Source: Erwinia sp. SLM-02 (lineage in GTDB: Bacteria > Pseudomonadota > Gammaproteobacteria > Enterobacterales > Enterobacteriaceae). Taken from it: a stretch of DNA of 64,000 nt. Positions 50,316-59,020 of this stretch are shown in pieces. Position 1 is the stretch's first letter, and each line of letters begins with the position of its first letter. Location of the stretch: contig NZ_JAQISN010000001.1 in NCBI RefSeq assembly GCF_037450285.1, forward strand, positions 1,488,001-1,552,000, written 5' to 3'. Under the pieces are notes generated by a model. The model ran no database searches. It worked only from the letters and a program-made list of their open reading frames with translations, and was not told the origin of the DNA. Made by a program: the position numbers and the translations under genes.

Positions 50316-51272
50316 TCAGCTTTTGCTCAGCGCCGTCATCAGCCTGAGCGCATCCGGATTTTTCTCGCTGACGATACCGTACACCTGGGCGCGGGCAAGA
50401 ATGGTCGAAGCCCAGCGTCGGTGGGTCGCCGGTTCGCACATCGCCCCCTGCGACTTAAACACCGCCTGGCTGGAGTTAAGAATGCGCAGCGCATCCGCAT
50501 GGTCGCTGGCCGACACCATCAGCGCCGCTTCGATAATGCCAATCTGGCTCGGATGAATGGCGGTTTTACCGACCAGGCCGTGCAGCATATCCAGCGCCAG
50601 CTCGCGATCCATGATCTGCCTGTCGTCAATATGTTCACAGACCGGGGCGGTGAGGGCGAAATCCCGCGTGGCAAAGACCGACACCAGCATTTTAATCACG
50701 TAGCCCATCGGGCCGTCGTACAGGGTGAACTCCCGCGAACGGCGCAGCGATACCACGTTCATCAGGTCGTTGCCGCCGATGCGCAGGGCAATAATACGCT
50801 GACGGCAGGGGTGATTGGCCAGTGCCGCGGCCAGTTCGCGCATCTGCACCACGTCAAACACCTCTTCGGTTTCCAGCGTCGGCATCATGCACAGGTGCGA
50901 GTCTTTAAGCATCGCCCACCAGACCGGCAGGCAGTGGCGGGTAAACTTGGGCAGCACCAGCCCGTCCACGCCGCTCAGATCCCAGTCGGCGGCCAGCTCC
51001 GCGCCCATGCTGATATCGCGCGGACGGACAAATACCAGCGGCCAGCAGGCGTTACCCTGTAACTTTTTCGCTTCCGCCAGGCGCGCCAGAACCTGCTGCA
51101 GATTGCGGCGGGCAAGGGGGATATCGGCATCGCTGACCGCATCTTCCAGACAGATGACCAGCGAACGCAGGCCGGCAATCTTATTATCCAGGACGGTTTC
51201 AGCGATATCCGTGCGGGTGGCGGGCATATACAGCGTTGCACCGAGACGCCAGGGGGAAAGCCGTTCGTTCAT
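50316..51272 (-). CDS. CitE/HpcH-type aldolase-like protein of the Ter metabolic module
   Basis: A 318-residue HpcH/HpaI-citrate-lyase-beta superfamily TIM barrel. Metal and substrate positions are seen in LRSLVICLEDAVSDADIPLA (Glu-Asp), PLVFVRPRDISMGAELAADW (Arg), MMPTLETEEVFDVVQMRELA (Glu), and IIALRIGGNDLMNVVSLRRS. Its start overlaps the preceding stop by one base (TGATG). Anantharaman and colleagues describe such genes as part of a conserved Ter-linked biosynthetic module; the reaction is unknown. Last gene of a five-gene minus-strand set. Confidence 0.88.
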   Translation of the reverse strand: MNERLSPWRLGATLYMPATRTDIAETVLDNKIAGLRSLVICLEDAVSDADIPLARRNLQQVLARLAEAKKLQGNACWPLVFVRPRDISMGAELAADWDLSGVDGLVLPKFTRHCLPVWWAMLKDSHLCMMPTLETEEVFDVVQMRELAAALANHPCRQRIIALRIGGNDLMNVVSLRRSREFTLYDGPMGYVIKMLVSVFATRDFALTAPVCEHIDDRQIMDRELALDMLHGLVGKTAIHPSQIGIIEAALMVSASDHADALRILNSSQAVFKSQGAMCEPATHRRWASTILARAQVYGIVSEKNPDALRLMTALSKS

Positions 51273-52345
51273 CAGAGTACCTTCTTGATAATGGTGACCG
51301 CCCGATACTGGCCGATGGCCTCGCCCACGGCGGTCACCGCGATACCTTTTTCACGCGCCAGATGCAGCAGCAGCGCCACATCGGCATCCTCCGTTGACCG
51401 GACCAGTACGTGATCCGGCACGCGGCGCAGTACGGCGCGGGTCGCTTCGGCAATGCCGGGTTTGATGCGGTTAGTGCTGGCGATAGCGTACTGCTGCGCC
51501 AGCTGCTTAATCACCGCTTCACTCTGCTGCCGCAGCCCTTCATTCTGCGCCGGATCCCACTCGCAGGCCTTAACCTCTCCCAGCCGGCGACGGTGCGCGG
51601 CGACCGTGTCAACCAGGTGACGGCTGCACTCAAAGCGTTCGAGATGAGTACAGATCACGCAGCCGTGGAACCCATCAGTGCGCCAGATGGATCGCGAAAT
51701 CATGCCGGATACCGGCGCGCCCATAATGCCAAACGGGATCAGCCAGTCGTCGTCGCTGGCCGACAGCCACGACCGCCCGCAGGGATCGGCCAGCACCACG
51801 AGGCGCGGGTAGGCCGGATAGCCGGGGCGATCCTTCAGGGAGCGGACCAGCTCGCCGGTGATGGCGCCTTTGCCGGTCCAGCCATCAACGAAAACAAGGC
51901 CTTCGGTGCCGTGACGCCGTTCAATCCAGTCCAGCGCGGCGTTGTCAATGCCGCGATCGCGAATAATGCTGATACCGTAATGATAAGACTCTTTGCCACA
52001 ATCGCGCAGCGCCTGCTGCAGCATCACGCCCAGCGGCACCCCGGCGCGGACCAGGCTTGCCAGCACCACCGGCGTATCGGGGAAGCGCTCAATCAGCGCC
52101 TGCGCCAGCATCGCCACCTCTTTTGCCAGCCGCGCTGCGCCCTGATCAAGCGCGCGGGCAAACAGGTCCAGATGCCATTCGGTCGGCTCCGGCTCCTGGC
52201 TCAGCATCTCGGAATAGTGCTTCGCGCCCGACTGGATCAGCGCTTCTTTGCGATCGACCGGGGTCATTTCCATTTCAACCGGCGTCAGCAGAAAGTGAAC
52301 GTCATCCGGGTGATAGGATCCTGAAAACGGCACAAAATCAGTCAT
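51272..52345 (-). CDS. StiP-family protein with C-terminal Pelota-like RNA-binding domain
   Basis: A 357-residue protein that I recognise as the Ter-associated family annotated as 'cysteine protease StiP'. The N-terminal part has FVPFSGSYHPDDVHFLLTPV; the middle contains a phosphoribosyltransferase-like region with LASLVRAGVPLGVMLQQAL and GLVFVDGWTGKGAITGELV; the C-terminus (VPDHVLVRSTEDADVALLLH) resembles a Pelota RNA-binding domain. The protease label is inherited from databases and not evident from sequence. The ATG at 52345 overlaps the HAD gene by 8 bases. Confidence 0.82.
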   Translation of the reverse strand: MTDFVPFSGSYHPDDVHFLLTPVEMEMTPVDRKEALIQSGAKHYSEMLSQEPEPTEWHLDLFARALDQGAARLAKEVAMLAQALIERFPDTPVVLASLVRAGVPLGVMLQQALRDCGKESYHYGISIIRDRGIDNAALDWIERRHGTEGLVFVDGWTGKGAITGELVRSLKDRPGYPAYPRLVVLADPCGRSWLSASDDDWLIPFGIMGAPVSGMISRSIWRTDGFHGCVICTHLERFECSRHLVDTVAAHRRRLGEVKACEWDPAQNEGLRQQSEAVIKQLAQQYAIASTNRIKPGIAEATRAVLRRVPDHVLVRSTEDADVALLLHLAREKGIAVTAVGEAIGQYRAVTIIKKVL

Positions 52346-53120
52346 GGTCCGGCTCCCTGAACAGCGCCTGGTTAATATGGTCGGCAAACTGGCTCTGGCG
52401 CGGCAGGCCGTACCAGCTGCACAGCTTCATAAAGCGGTGATCGCTGAGGCTGTCGCCGAGGCCAATCACCGGAAACACTCCGCGCTCGGCGCGCAGGCGC
52501 TCCAGCAGGAAGCTGACCGCCAGCCCTTTTTCCACCACCACCGGCAGCCACGCGACGTTGTTGCTGTTGCGATGGATATACCAGCCCGCGGTGGGGAAGC
52601 GCTGCTCGATCTCGTCGGCGATGGCGTAAAGCTCGTCCAGCTTCGTGCTGTCGCGATGCTTCATCACCAGATAAACGGGCGTCCGATCGTATTCATAATT
52701 AATGCGCGCCCAGCCGTTGATATTACGTTCCGCCATCAGTTCGGTGATCTGCTGCTGCATGGCAAGCAGCTGCGCCGCATAGGGGGCGAGCTTTGCCAGC
52801 ATCAGCGCCTGCCATTCGGCATCCGCTTCGCCCTCGGGGTTGAGGATCACCGCGCCGTGGGTGGCCACCGCCCACGAGCGGAAGGGGATTTCCACCCGGG
52901 CGATCTCTTCGCTGCCGCGTGCGGTCACCGGGATGAGATCGCCGTGCTCCAGCATCCAGTCAACCAGCATCGCCTGTTCTTCGGTCATAAAGCTGCGCGG
53001 CTGCAGGCTGCGGTCCAGCGCGCCGGTGCGGAACGGCTCCAGCGCCAGCTCGTCCACCATCTTGCGGCGGGTCTGGAACAGGGTGTCGTCGAGATCGGAA
53101 AAAATTACCGGCTTATTCAT
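52338..53120 (-). CDS. HAD-superfamily hydrolase of the Ter metabolic module
   Basis: A 260-residue HAD hydrolase. Motif I is PVIFSDLDDTLFQTRRKM (nucleophile Asp and DxD, residues about 9-11), motif II DLIPVTARG, and motif IV PVIGLGDSLSDHRFM with the conserved Asp residues. The cap insertion between them is of the C2 (Cof/trehalose phosphatase-like) type. It overlaps both neighbours by 8 bases, so it is translated in step with them. It likely removes a phosphate from the module's intermediate, which is not identified. Confidence 0.9.
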   Translation of the reverse strand: MNKPVIFSDLDDTLFQTRRKMVDELALEPFRTGALDRSLQPRSFMTEEQAMLVDWMLEHGDLIPVTARGSEEIARVEIPFRSWAVATHGAVILNPEGEADAEWQALMLAKLAPYAAQLLAMQQQITELMAERNINGWARINYEYDRTPVYLVMKHRDSTKLDELYAIADEIEQRFPTAGWYIHRNSNNVAWLPVVVEKGLAVSFLLERLRAERGVFPVIGLGDSLSDHRFMKLCSWYGLPRQSQFADHINQALFREPDHD

Positions 53121-54252
53121 AGCTCAGCACCTCAACCTTCGGAGCTACCTTCGACAGCGCCGCAATCAGGATCGGGTCGAGGCTGTCCGCCGGCGTTTCG
53201 CTGCACAGCAGGATGCGGTCAAACTGCTGATGGGCCACGTTGTAAACATAGTTCGGAATCCCCAGTCCGTAATTATCGCTGAACGCAATCGCCGACTGGA
53301 TGGCAAATCCGGTGGCAATCGGGGAACGGGTGGTGGAGCTGTACTTCACCTCGGCTCCCTGCTGCTCAAGGCGCTCCGCCAGCAGGAACGGCTCCCAGAT
53401 GAATTCGCTGGTGCCGAGCACGAGGATCTTTTCCCCGGGGGCCACGGCGATATCGTTGCCGAGATCGCCGGCCGGCGAGGCCATTCCCAGACGGCCCCAG
53501 TTTTGCCGCCCGGTCACCGGAACGCTGCCGCGGGCGGTCACGTTCACCGCCGGCATCACCGGGACCGGCGCGTCCGGGTTTTTCTCCCAGTGCCAGTCGC
53601 CGCGCACCAGCGCTACGGTGGTTACCGGCAGCGGGCAGGCTTTGGCGATCGCCTCCCCGCTCCAGTCGGTCAGCGTAACGGCGATCACCCGTTCGATGCC
53701 GGTCAGCCCGGCGTCGTTTCGCAGCGCGGCCAGCAGATTGATAAAGGTATTACCGGTGGTGGCTTCATCATCGATCAGCACCAGCGTTCGCGCGTTCTGC
53801 ACCCGGCGGCGCAGTTCGGCGTCATCGGGCAGATAGAGCAGGTGGTCGGTCGCGTGGCTGTGGTCCTCTTTAAATTCGCACAGCAGTTCGCCGCTGACCG
53901 GATGGCGCGTGGAGCTGAGATACACCGCATCCGGCATGCGCTGCCGCATCTCGTCAAACACGCCCGCGCCGAGGCCCACGGCGGTTTCCGCCATGCCGAT
54001 AAACAGCACCGGGCCATCGGACAGCGTGGGGAACTGAGCTGCCAGCTGGCGGTAAACGCCGCGCATGGTGGTCGGGCTGACCGGAATATGGCGGCCGAGC
54101 ACTTTACTGACAAACAGGAAGGCACGCTTGGGGTTGCGGCGCTCGGCCACGTCAAACAGGTCGTCCAGCGGGATCGTGTTGCCGACGGGCGTGACGCTCA
54201 GCGTGCCGCAGGTCAGGGTTTTGCGCCACTGCGGCGAAGGGATAGCGGTCAT
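53113..54252 (-). CDS. Phosphoribosyltransferase-domain protein (PRTase + TRSP) of the Ter module
   Basis: A 379-residue protein with a type I phosphoribosyltransferase domain: the PRPP-binding loop is TLVLIDDEATTGNTFINLL (residues about 170-188) and the pyrophosphate-loop region is VLFIGMAETAVGLGAGVFDE. The C-terminal part (about 265-379), with KILVLGTSEFIWEPFLLAER and AIAFSDNYGLGIPNYVYNV, fits the TRSP domain that follows such PRTases. It may transfer a phosphoribosyl group in synthesis of a nucleoside-like molecule; the product is unknown. Overlaps the HAD gene by 8 bases. Confidence 0.9.
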   Translation of the reverse strand: MTAIPSPQWRKTLTCGTLSVTPVGNTIPLDDLFDVAERRNPKRAFLFVSKVLGRHIPVSPTTMRGVYRQLAAQFPTLSDGPVLFIGMAETAVGLGAGVFDEMRQRMPDAVYLSSTRHPVSGELLCEFKEDHSHATDHLLYLPDDAELRRRVQNARTLVLIDDEATTGNTFINLLAALRNDAGLTGIERVIAVTLTDWSGEAIAKACPLPVTTVALVRGDWHWEKNPDAPVPVMPAVNVTARGSVPVTGRQNWGRLGMASPAGDLGNDIAVAPGEKILVLGTSEFIWEPFLLAERLEQQGAEVKYSSTTRSPIATGFAIQSAIAFSDNYGLGIPNYVYNVAHQQFDRILLCSETPADSLDPILIAALSKVAPKVEVLSYE

Positions 54253-54262
54253 ACTCGGTTCC

Positions 54263-55318
54263 TTACGGGATCAGGTTAGTCAGCGGTTGATAGCGCACGA
54301 CGTCGGTTAGGGAGCGCACGGTGGCGGGAGCAAAATCACGACTGGCGCTTTCACGGACCTGCTCTGCGGTTATCAGACCCAGGCGGCGCAGGGCGAACAG
54401 GCCGGGCAGGTTAACGCCGCTGAAGCGGGTATAGCCGATGCCGCCGGAAGGGCGCATGTTGATCTCCAGCAGCAGCGGTTTCCCGTTCGCATCGTGACGG
54501 GTCTGCACGTTCACCAGCCCGTCGGCCTCCATCGCTTCGGCACAGGCGCGGCCAAGTTCGTAAGCTTCACCGCTGTTTTCCAGATGCTGCAGCGCACCGT
54601 CTTTACGCCGGGCAACGGCTGCCAGCACCGAACCCTTTTCTACCAGCATATCCACGGAATATTCCGGGCCGGGCAGCCAGGGCATCAGCACCAGCGGCTC
54701 AGCCGCTTCGGCGGCTTCCAGCGCCTGTAAATAGAAGTGGGGATGAACCCGACGGCTGTCGGGATGGGTAAAGGCGGCCATCGGCGCGGCAGATTCATCA
54801 AAACGCCAGAATCCCATGCCATAAATACCGGTAACCGGCTTCACGCACAGGGGCGCATCGCCAAACGGTGAGTCCTGCAACAGCTGGCGCAGCTGGGCCG
54901 TGGACTCAACGCGAACGGAGGGCACCACCGGCAAACCGCACTGCGCCATCGCTTCGGCAAAGCTGACCTTATCGTCGGCGAGATCCAGCATTTCAAGGCG
55001 AGTGGCACCGGTGGTGAGGCTGGCACCGCTGGCCTCAATCTGCCCGCGATGGGATTCGAACCAGCGCGCGTTGCGCCCGGTGTGAATCGCCCGAATGCGG
55101 TGCTGAGCGACCTGCGCCAGAATAAACGGCAGCCGCTGTTCATCATCAGACGGCTCAATCAGCGCGTAGTCGGCCTGGGAAAGGATTTCATTACGCTGAT
55201 GGCGGTGAGAGGCAAAAACGGTAATCGGCTGCTGCGATGCTTCAGCCCCCGCGGTGATGCCCTGAATAATATCGCGCTGTGAGGACAGACCTTCCATCAG
55301 CCAAATGTTCATTGTCAT
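54263..55318 (-). CDS. ATP-grasp domain protein of the Ter metabolic module
   Basis: A 351-residue ATP-grasp ligase-like protein. Features: an N-terminal pre-ATP-grasp Rossmann-like domain (MTMNIWLMEGLSSQRDIIQG), FGDAPLCVKPVTGIYGMGFW (ATP-binding lysine and Gly-rich loop), VLMPWLPGPEYSVDMLVEKG, and the magnesium-binding LLLEINMRPSGGIGYTRFSG (ExNxRxxG). ATP-grasp enzymes join an acyl-phosphate to an amine or thiol. First gene of the module, divergent from terZ across 321 bases; ATGs at 55318 and 55312 are both possible. Confidence 0.9.
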   Translation of the reverse strand: MTMNIWLMEGLSSQRDIIQGITAGAEASQQPITVFASHRHQRNEILSQADYALIEPSDDEQRLPFILAQVAQHRIRAIHTGRNARWFESHRGQIEASGASLTTGATRLEMLDLADDKVSFAEAMAQCGLPVVPSVRVESTAQLRQLLQDSPFGDAPLCVKPVTGIYGMGFWRFDESAAPMAAFTHPDSRRVHPHFYLQALEAAEAAEPLVLMPWLPGPEYSVDMLVEKGSVLAAVARRKDGALQHLENSGEAYELGRACAEAMEADGLVNVQTRHDANGKPLLLEINMRPSGGIGYTRFSGVNLPGLFALRRLGLITAEQVRESASRDFAPATVRSLTDVVRYQPLTNLIP

Positions 55319-55393
55319 TCTATAGTTATCCGGTAGGGGCGAAGTTGCACAGCAAATAAGCATCGAGTGTAGGGAGCCAGGAGAATGTTGTCA

Positions 55394-55406
55394 ATCATAT
55401 TATGAT
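55394..55406. promoter_or_regulatory. Palindrome ATCAT-N3-ATGAT, module side
   Basis: ATCATATTATGAT, extended by one A/T pair on each side, 76 bases upstream of the ATP-grasp start. It shares its architecture with the terZ-side copy and is a candidate TerW operator. Confidence 0.5.
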
Positions 55407-55562
55407 TAACGTAAAGACGTACCACTTTCATCTAAAGAAATGTAAATTTCGCGGTGAACTGTTTATTTTTTGCAGAAATAAACTCGGATTTAATTCAATA
55501 AAATCATGTAGATAAATCTTTTTCCTTTTGCAAATAAAAAAAGGGTCTTGTGCAGGAACTTC

Positions 55563-55575
55563 ATCATGATATGAT
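55563..55575. promoter_or_regulatory. Palindrome ATCAT-N3-ATGAT, terZ side
   Basis: ATCATGATATGAT, 65 bases upstream of the terZ start, overlapping the TATGAT -10 candidate. A protein bound here could block or reposition RNA polymerase. Confidence 0.5.
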
Positions 55576-55639
55576 TTTCTACCTCAAGGATTGTGACGCA
55601 AAAGTCAGTTGCCTTTTTCATTACTCATCTTAAGGAATT

Positions 55640-56227
55640 ATGACCATGGTTTCATTAAGCAAGAACCAGACTGTATCACTCAGCAAGCAGTCTTCCGCGA
55701 TTAATAAACTGCATTTCGGCCTCGGCTGGGATCCGGTAAAGAAGAAAGGCCTGTTTGGTAAGATCTTTGGCGGCGATGGTGACATCGACCTCGATGCAGG
55801 CTGCGTATTGCTGGATAAATCAGGTAGCGAAATCGATACCATCTGGTTCCGTAAGCTCAAATCCGACTGCGGTTCGGTGATTCACAGCGGCGACAACCTG
55901 ACGGGTGAAGGCGACGGCGATGATGAAATCATCAATGTCGATCTGACGCGTCTGCCTGCCGACGTTGAGTATCTGGCTTTTACCGTTAACAGCTTCCGCG
56001 GTCAGTCGTTTAACGATGTGGAAAACGCCTTCTGTCGCGTGGTGGACCAGGCCGGTAAAGAGCTGGCCCGCTATCAGCTGACCGAGCAGGGCGCACATAC
56101 CGGCATCGTTATCGCCTCTCTGCATCGCAATCTGGGCCTGTGGGACTTCACCGCTCACGGTAAAGCGTGCAGCGGCCGGACAATCGATGCGATGCATACC
56201 GACATCGTTGCCACGGTGGTGCGCTGA
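55640..56227 (+). CDS. terZ: Tellurium resistance protein TerZ (TerD domain)
   Basis: A 195-residue TerD-domain protein. It has the SLSKNQTVSLSK opening, GLGWDPVKKKGLFGKIFGGD, LTGEGDGDDEIINVDL (acidic calcium site) and the TerZ-type segment FTVNSFRGQSFNDVENAFCR. ATGs at 55640 and 55646 are both behind the AAGGA box; I use the first. First gene of the plus-strand terZABCDE operon, overlapping terA by one base. TerZ is required with the other Ter proteins for tellurite, colicin and phage resistance phenotypes in enterobacteria. Confidence 0.95.
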   Translation: MTMVSLSKNQTVSLSKQSSAINKLHFGLGWDPVKKKGLFGKIFGGDGDIDLDAGCVLLDKSGSEIDTIWFRKLKSDCGSVIHSGDNLTGEGDGDDEIINVDLTRLPADVEYLAFTVNSFRGQSFNDVENAFCRVVDQAGKELARYQLTEQGAHTGIVIASLHRNLGLWDFTAHGKACSGRTIDAMHTDIVATVVR

Positions 56228-57423
56228 TGAATATGACCCCGGGGGGCAATGCCCCCGTTCCGCTTAAAACGCTGACCGTGCGCGTGCTGTCCGGCGCCTC
56301 GGTTGATGCCTCCGCCTTCCGCCTGTTTGAGAACGGCAAGGTGCAGGGCGATGCCGATATGGTGTTCTACGGCCAGCCGCAGAACAACGATGGCACTATC
56401 AGCCTGAATGCGCAGGGCAATAACACGGCGTTCACCGTCGATCTCAGCCGGCTGCACGCCGCGGTGCAGAAAGTGGCGTTTACCGTCACCTGCGACGGCG
56501 CGCAAACCGTGGCCGGTCTGCAGCGCCTGGCGATTCAGGTGGAATCCGCGGGCGAAGTGCTGCTGAACGGGAACGTTGATATCAGCGGACGCCAGGAAGC
56601 CGCGCTCATCCTCGGTGAGCTGTACCGCCGCAACGCGGAGTGGAAATTCCGCTTTATCGCCCAGGGCTTTAACGGCGGGCTGAAGCCGCTGGCCGAACAC
56701 TTTGGCGTGGATGTGGCGGATACCCCGGCACCGGCACCTGCAGCCGCTCCGGCTCCGGCTCCGGCTCCGGCCCCGACGCCTGCCCCGACGCCAGCACCCG
56801 CGCCGGCCAGTAAAATCAGCCTGAGCAAGGTGACGCTGACCAAAGAGAAACCGGCAATCAGCCTGACCAAGCGCGATAACTTCGGTGAGATCCGCATCAA
56901 CCTCAACTGGCATCGCGCCCCGGCTTCATCGGGCGGGCTGAAAGGGTTCTTCGGCGGCAATAAGGGCATCGATCTGGATATCGGCGCGTTTGTGGAGCTT
57001 AACGACGGCAGCAAGGGCGTGATTCAGGCGCTGGGCAACACGTTTGGTTCATTGAACGACAAGCCTTACGTTCATCTGAAGGGCGATGACCGCACCGGCT
57101 CGGTCAGCGACGGCGAATGGATGTATATCAACGGCCGCGAGTGGAAACAGATCCGCGAAGTGCTGATCTACGCCTTTATCTACGAAGGCGTGCCGAGCTG
57201 GGATAAGACCGACGGCGTCGTCACGCTGCATATCCCGGACCAGCCGTCGATTGAAACGCGCCTGACCGAAGGGCAGGACCGCCGCAATATGTGTGCGATT
57301 GCCCGGCTGGTGAACGAAAACGGCAATATCAAAGTCGAACGTATTAACCAGTTCTTTAAAGGCCATTCCGACATGGATGAAGCCTTTGGCTGGGGATTTC
57401 GCTGGAAAGCGGGTTCTAAATAA
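56227..57423 (+). CDS. terA: Tellurium resistance protein TerA (two TerD-like domains)
   Basis: A 398-residue protein with an N-terminal TerD-like domain (residues about 10-165: ADMVFYGQPQNNDGTI; YRRNAEWKFRFIAQGFNGGL), a 30-residue Pro/Ala/Thr linker (about 168-196), and a C-terminal TerD domain beginning ISLSKVTLTKEKPAISLTK and ending with GWGFRWKAGS. The start ATG overlaps the terZ stop (TGATG). The linker is encoded by repeated GGCTCC/CCGGCT-type units, so its length may vary between strains. It acts with TerZ/TerD at the TerC membrane complex, inferred from family knowledge. Confidence 0.94.
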   Translation: MNMTPGGNAPVPLKTLTVRVLSGASVDASAFRLFENGKVQGDADMVFYGQPQNNDGTISLNAQGNNTAFTVDLSRLHAAVQKVAFTVTCDGAQTVAGLQRLAIQVESAGEVLLNGNVDISGRQEAALILGELYRRNAEWKFRFIAQGFNGGLKPLAEHFGVDVADTPAPAPAAAPAPAPAPAPTPAPTPAPAPASKISLSKVTLTKEKPAISLTKRDNFGEIRINLNWHRAPASSGGLKGFFGGNKGIDLDIGAFVELNDGSKGVIQALGNTFGSLNDKPYVHLKGDDRTGSVSDGEWMYINGREWKQIREVLIYAFIYEGVPSWDKTDGVVTLHIPDQPSIETRLTEGQDRRNMCAIARLVNENGNIKVERINQFFKGHSDMDEAFGWGFRWKAGSK

Positions 57424-57445
57424 TTATTCACAGAGGAAAGTAGAT

Positions 57446-57901
57446 ATGGGTTTCTTTGACAAGGTAAAAGGCGCATTCAACACCAGCCGCGACGAGTTGA
57501 CCAGGCAGGTGAGCCGCTTCAAGAACAAAAAATTCATGCAGGGCACCGTGGCCGTTTGTGCGCGCATTGCGGTTGCCAGCGACGGCGTCAGCGCGGAAGA
57601 GAAGCAGAAGATGATTGGCTTCCTGCGCGCGTCCGATGAGCTGAAGGTGTTCGATACCACCGAAGTTATCGAATTCTTTAACAAACTGGTGACCAGCTTC
57701 GATTTCGATATTGAAATCGGTAAAGGCGAAACCATGAAGTACATCCTGGCCCTCAAAGACCAGCCGGAAGCGGCTCAGCTGGCCCTGCGCGTTGGTATCG
57801 CAGTCGCCAAAAGCGACGGTAACTTTGACCCGGATGAGCAGCGCGCCGTTCGCGAAATTGCTGTCGCGCTCGGCTTTGAACCGGCTGAATTCGGCCTCTG
57901 A
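57446..57901 (+). CDS. terB: Tellurium resistance protein TerB
   Basis: A 151-residue all-helical TerB protein: MGFFDKVKGAFNTSRDEL, CARIAVASDGVSAEEKQKMI and GIAVAKSDGNFDPDEQRAVR, the two SDG-containing acidic motifs that form its metal-binding core. It is reported to bind TerC at the inner face of the membrane and to bridge to TerD-family proteins. Ribosome site AGAGGAAAG, 22 bases after terA. Confidence 0.95.
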   Translation: MGFFDKVKGAFNTSRDELTRQVSRFKNKKFMQGTVAVCARIAVASDGVSAEEKQKMIGFLRASDELKVFDTTEVIEFFNKLVTSFDFDIEIGKGETMKYILALKDQPEAAQLALRVGIAVAKSDGNFDPDEQRAVREIAVALGFEPAEFGL

Positions 57902-57924
57902 TGTCACACCTTTAAGGGTTAACT

Positions 57925-58962
57925 ATGGTATCCACGCATATCGGCTTTCCGACTGAGACAGTCATTGTTTTTGTAGTACTGGCTGTCGGAGCCATTCTTA
58001 TTGACCTGTTCATGCATCGCGATGACAAGCCAATATCGTTGAAAAGTGCCGCCCTGTGGTCTCTGTTCTGGGTCGCGGTTGCACTGGGCTTCGCCGGCTT
58101 CCTGTACGTTCACCACGGCGCGGAAGTGGCCAGCCTGTTTGTGACCGGTTATGCGCTGGAGAAAGTGCTGTCGGTAGATAACCTGTTCGTGATGATGGCG
58201 ATTTTCTCGTGGTTTGCCGTACCGGACCGCTACCGTCACCGCGTGCTGTACTGGGGGATCATCGGTGCCATCGTCTTCAGGGGTATCTTTGTGGCGATTG
58301 GTACCGGGCTGCTCAGCCTCGGGCCGTACGTGGAGGTGGTCTTCGCGATTATCGTGGCCTGGACCGCGGTGATGATGCTGAAAAGCGGCGACGACAGTGA
58401 AGAAATCGAAGACTACTCGCAGCATCTGGCTTACCGCATGGTAAAACGCTTCTTCCCGATTTGGCCGAAAATCAGAGGCAACGCCTTTGTATTAAGCCAG
58501 AAAGAAGTGGACGCCGAGCTGGCGAAACCGGAAAACAAAGACGTGACCATTGGTCGCGGCGCGAAGGCCTGGCGCTACGCAACCCCGCTGTTCCTGTGCG
58601 TGGCGGTGGTTGAACTGTCTGACGTGATGTTCGCCTTTGACTCGGTACCGGCGATTATCGCCGTCAGCCGTGAGCCGCTGATTGTCTACAGCGCCATGAT
58701 GTTCGCTATCCTTGGTCTGCGTACTTTGTACTTTGTTCTGGAAGCGTTAAAACAGTATCTGGTACATCTGGAGAAGGCCGTTATCGTTCTGCTGTTCTTC
58801 ATTGCGGCGAAACTGGGTCTTAATGCCACCGACCACATCTGGCATCATGGTTACAGCATCTCGGCAACGACCAGCCTGTTTGTGGTTCTGGGCGTGCTGG
58901 CGGTGGGGATTATCCTCAGCGTGATGTTTCCGGGCAAACCTGATGCTGAGGAAGAAAAGTAA
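57925..58962 (+). CDS. terC: Integral membrane tellurium resistance protein TerC
   Basis: A 345-residue integral membrane protein with about nine hydrophobic segments. Diagnostic motifs are LEKVLSVDNLFVMMAIFSWF and VAVVELSDVMFAFDSVPAII, whose membrane-embedded Asp/Glu residues are conserved in TerC/Alx metal-transport proteins. A cytoplasmic loop of charged residues (about 155-210) separates two halves. TerC family members export manganese or influence metal loading; in Ter systems TerC anchors TerB and TerD proteins. Ribosome site AAGGG, 23 bases after terB. Confidence 0.96.
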   Translation: MVSTHIGFPTETVIVFVVLAVGAILIDLFMHRDDKPISLKSAALWSLFWVAVALGFAGFLYVHHGAEVASLFVTGYALEKVLSVDNLFVMMAIFSWFAVPDRYRHRVLYWGIIGAIVFRGIFVAIGTGLLSLGPYVEVVFAIIVAWTAVMMLKSGDDSEEIEDYSQHLAYRMVKRFFPIWPKIRGNAFVLSQKEVDAELAKPENKDVTIGRGAKAWRYATPLFLCVAVVELSDVMFAFDSVPAIIAVSREPLIVYSAMMFAILGLRTLYFVLEALKQYLVHLEKAVIVLLFFIAAKLGLNATDHIWHHGYSISATTSLFVVLGVLAVGIILSVMFPGKPDAEEEK

Positions 58963-59020
58963 GGGCGGTAGTCCCTGCTTCTGAAAACGAATTCGAAAAT
59001 CTAATTATGAGGAAAATATA

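Larger units (their letters stand above)
55319..55639. promoter_or_regulatory. Divergent promoter region of the Ter metabolic module and terZABCDE
   Basis: 321 AT-rich bases without a gene. A TATGAT -10-like hexamer at 55570-55575 faces terZ, with a weak TTGTGC -35 candidate at 55548-55553. A symmetric copy of the same motif occurs on the other side. Two ATCAT-N3-ATGAT palindromes are listed separately. Confidence 0.6.

Noticed and set aside
52840..54279. 479-codon open frame on the plus strand over the HAD and phosphoribosyltransferase genes
   Set aside because: Shadow of motif-bearing genes on the minus strand; no start signal and biased composition.
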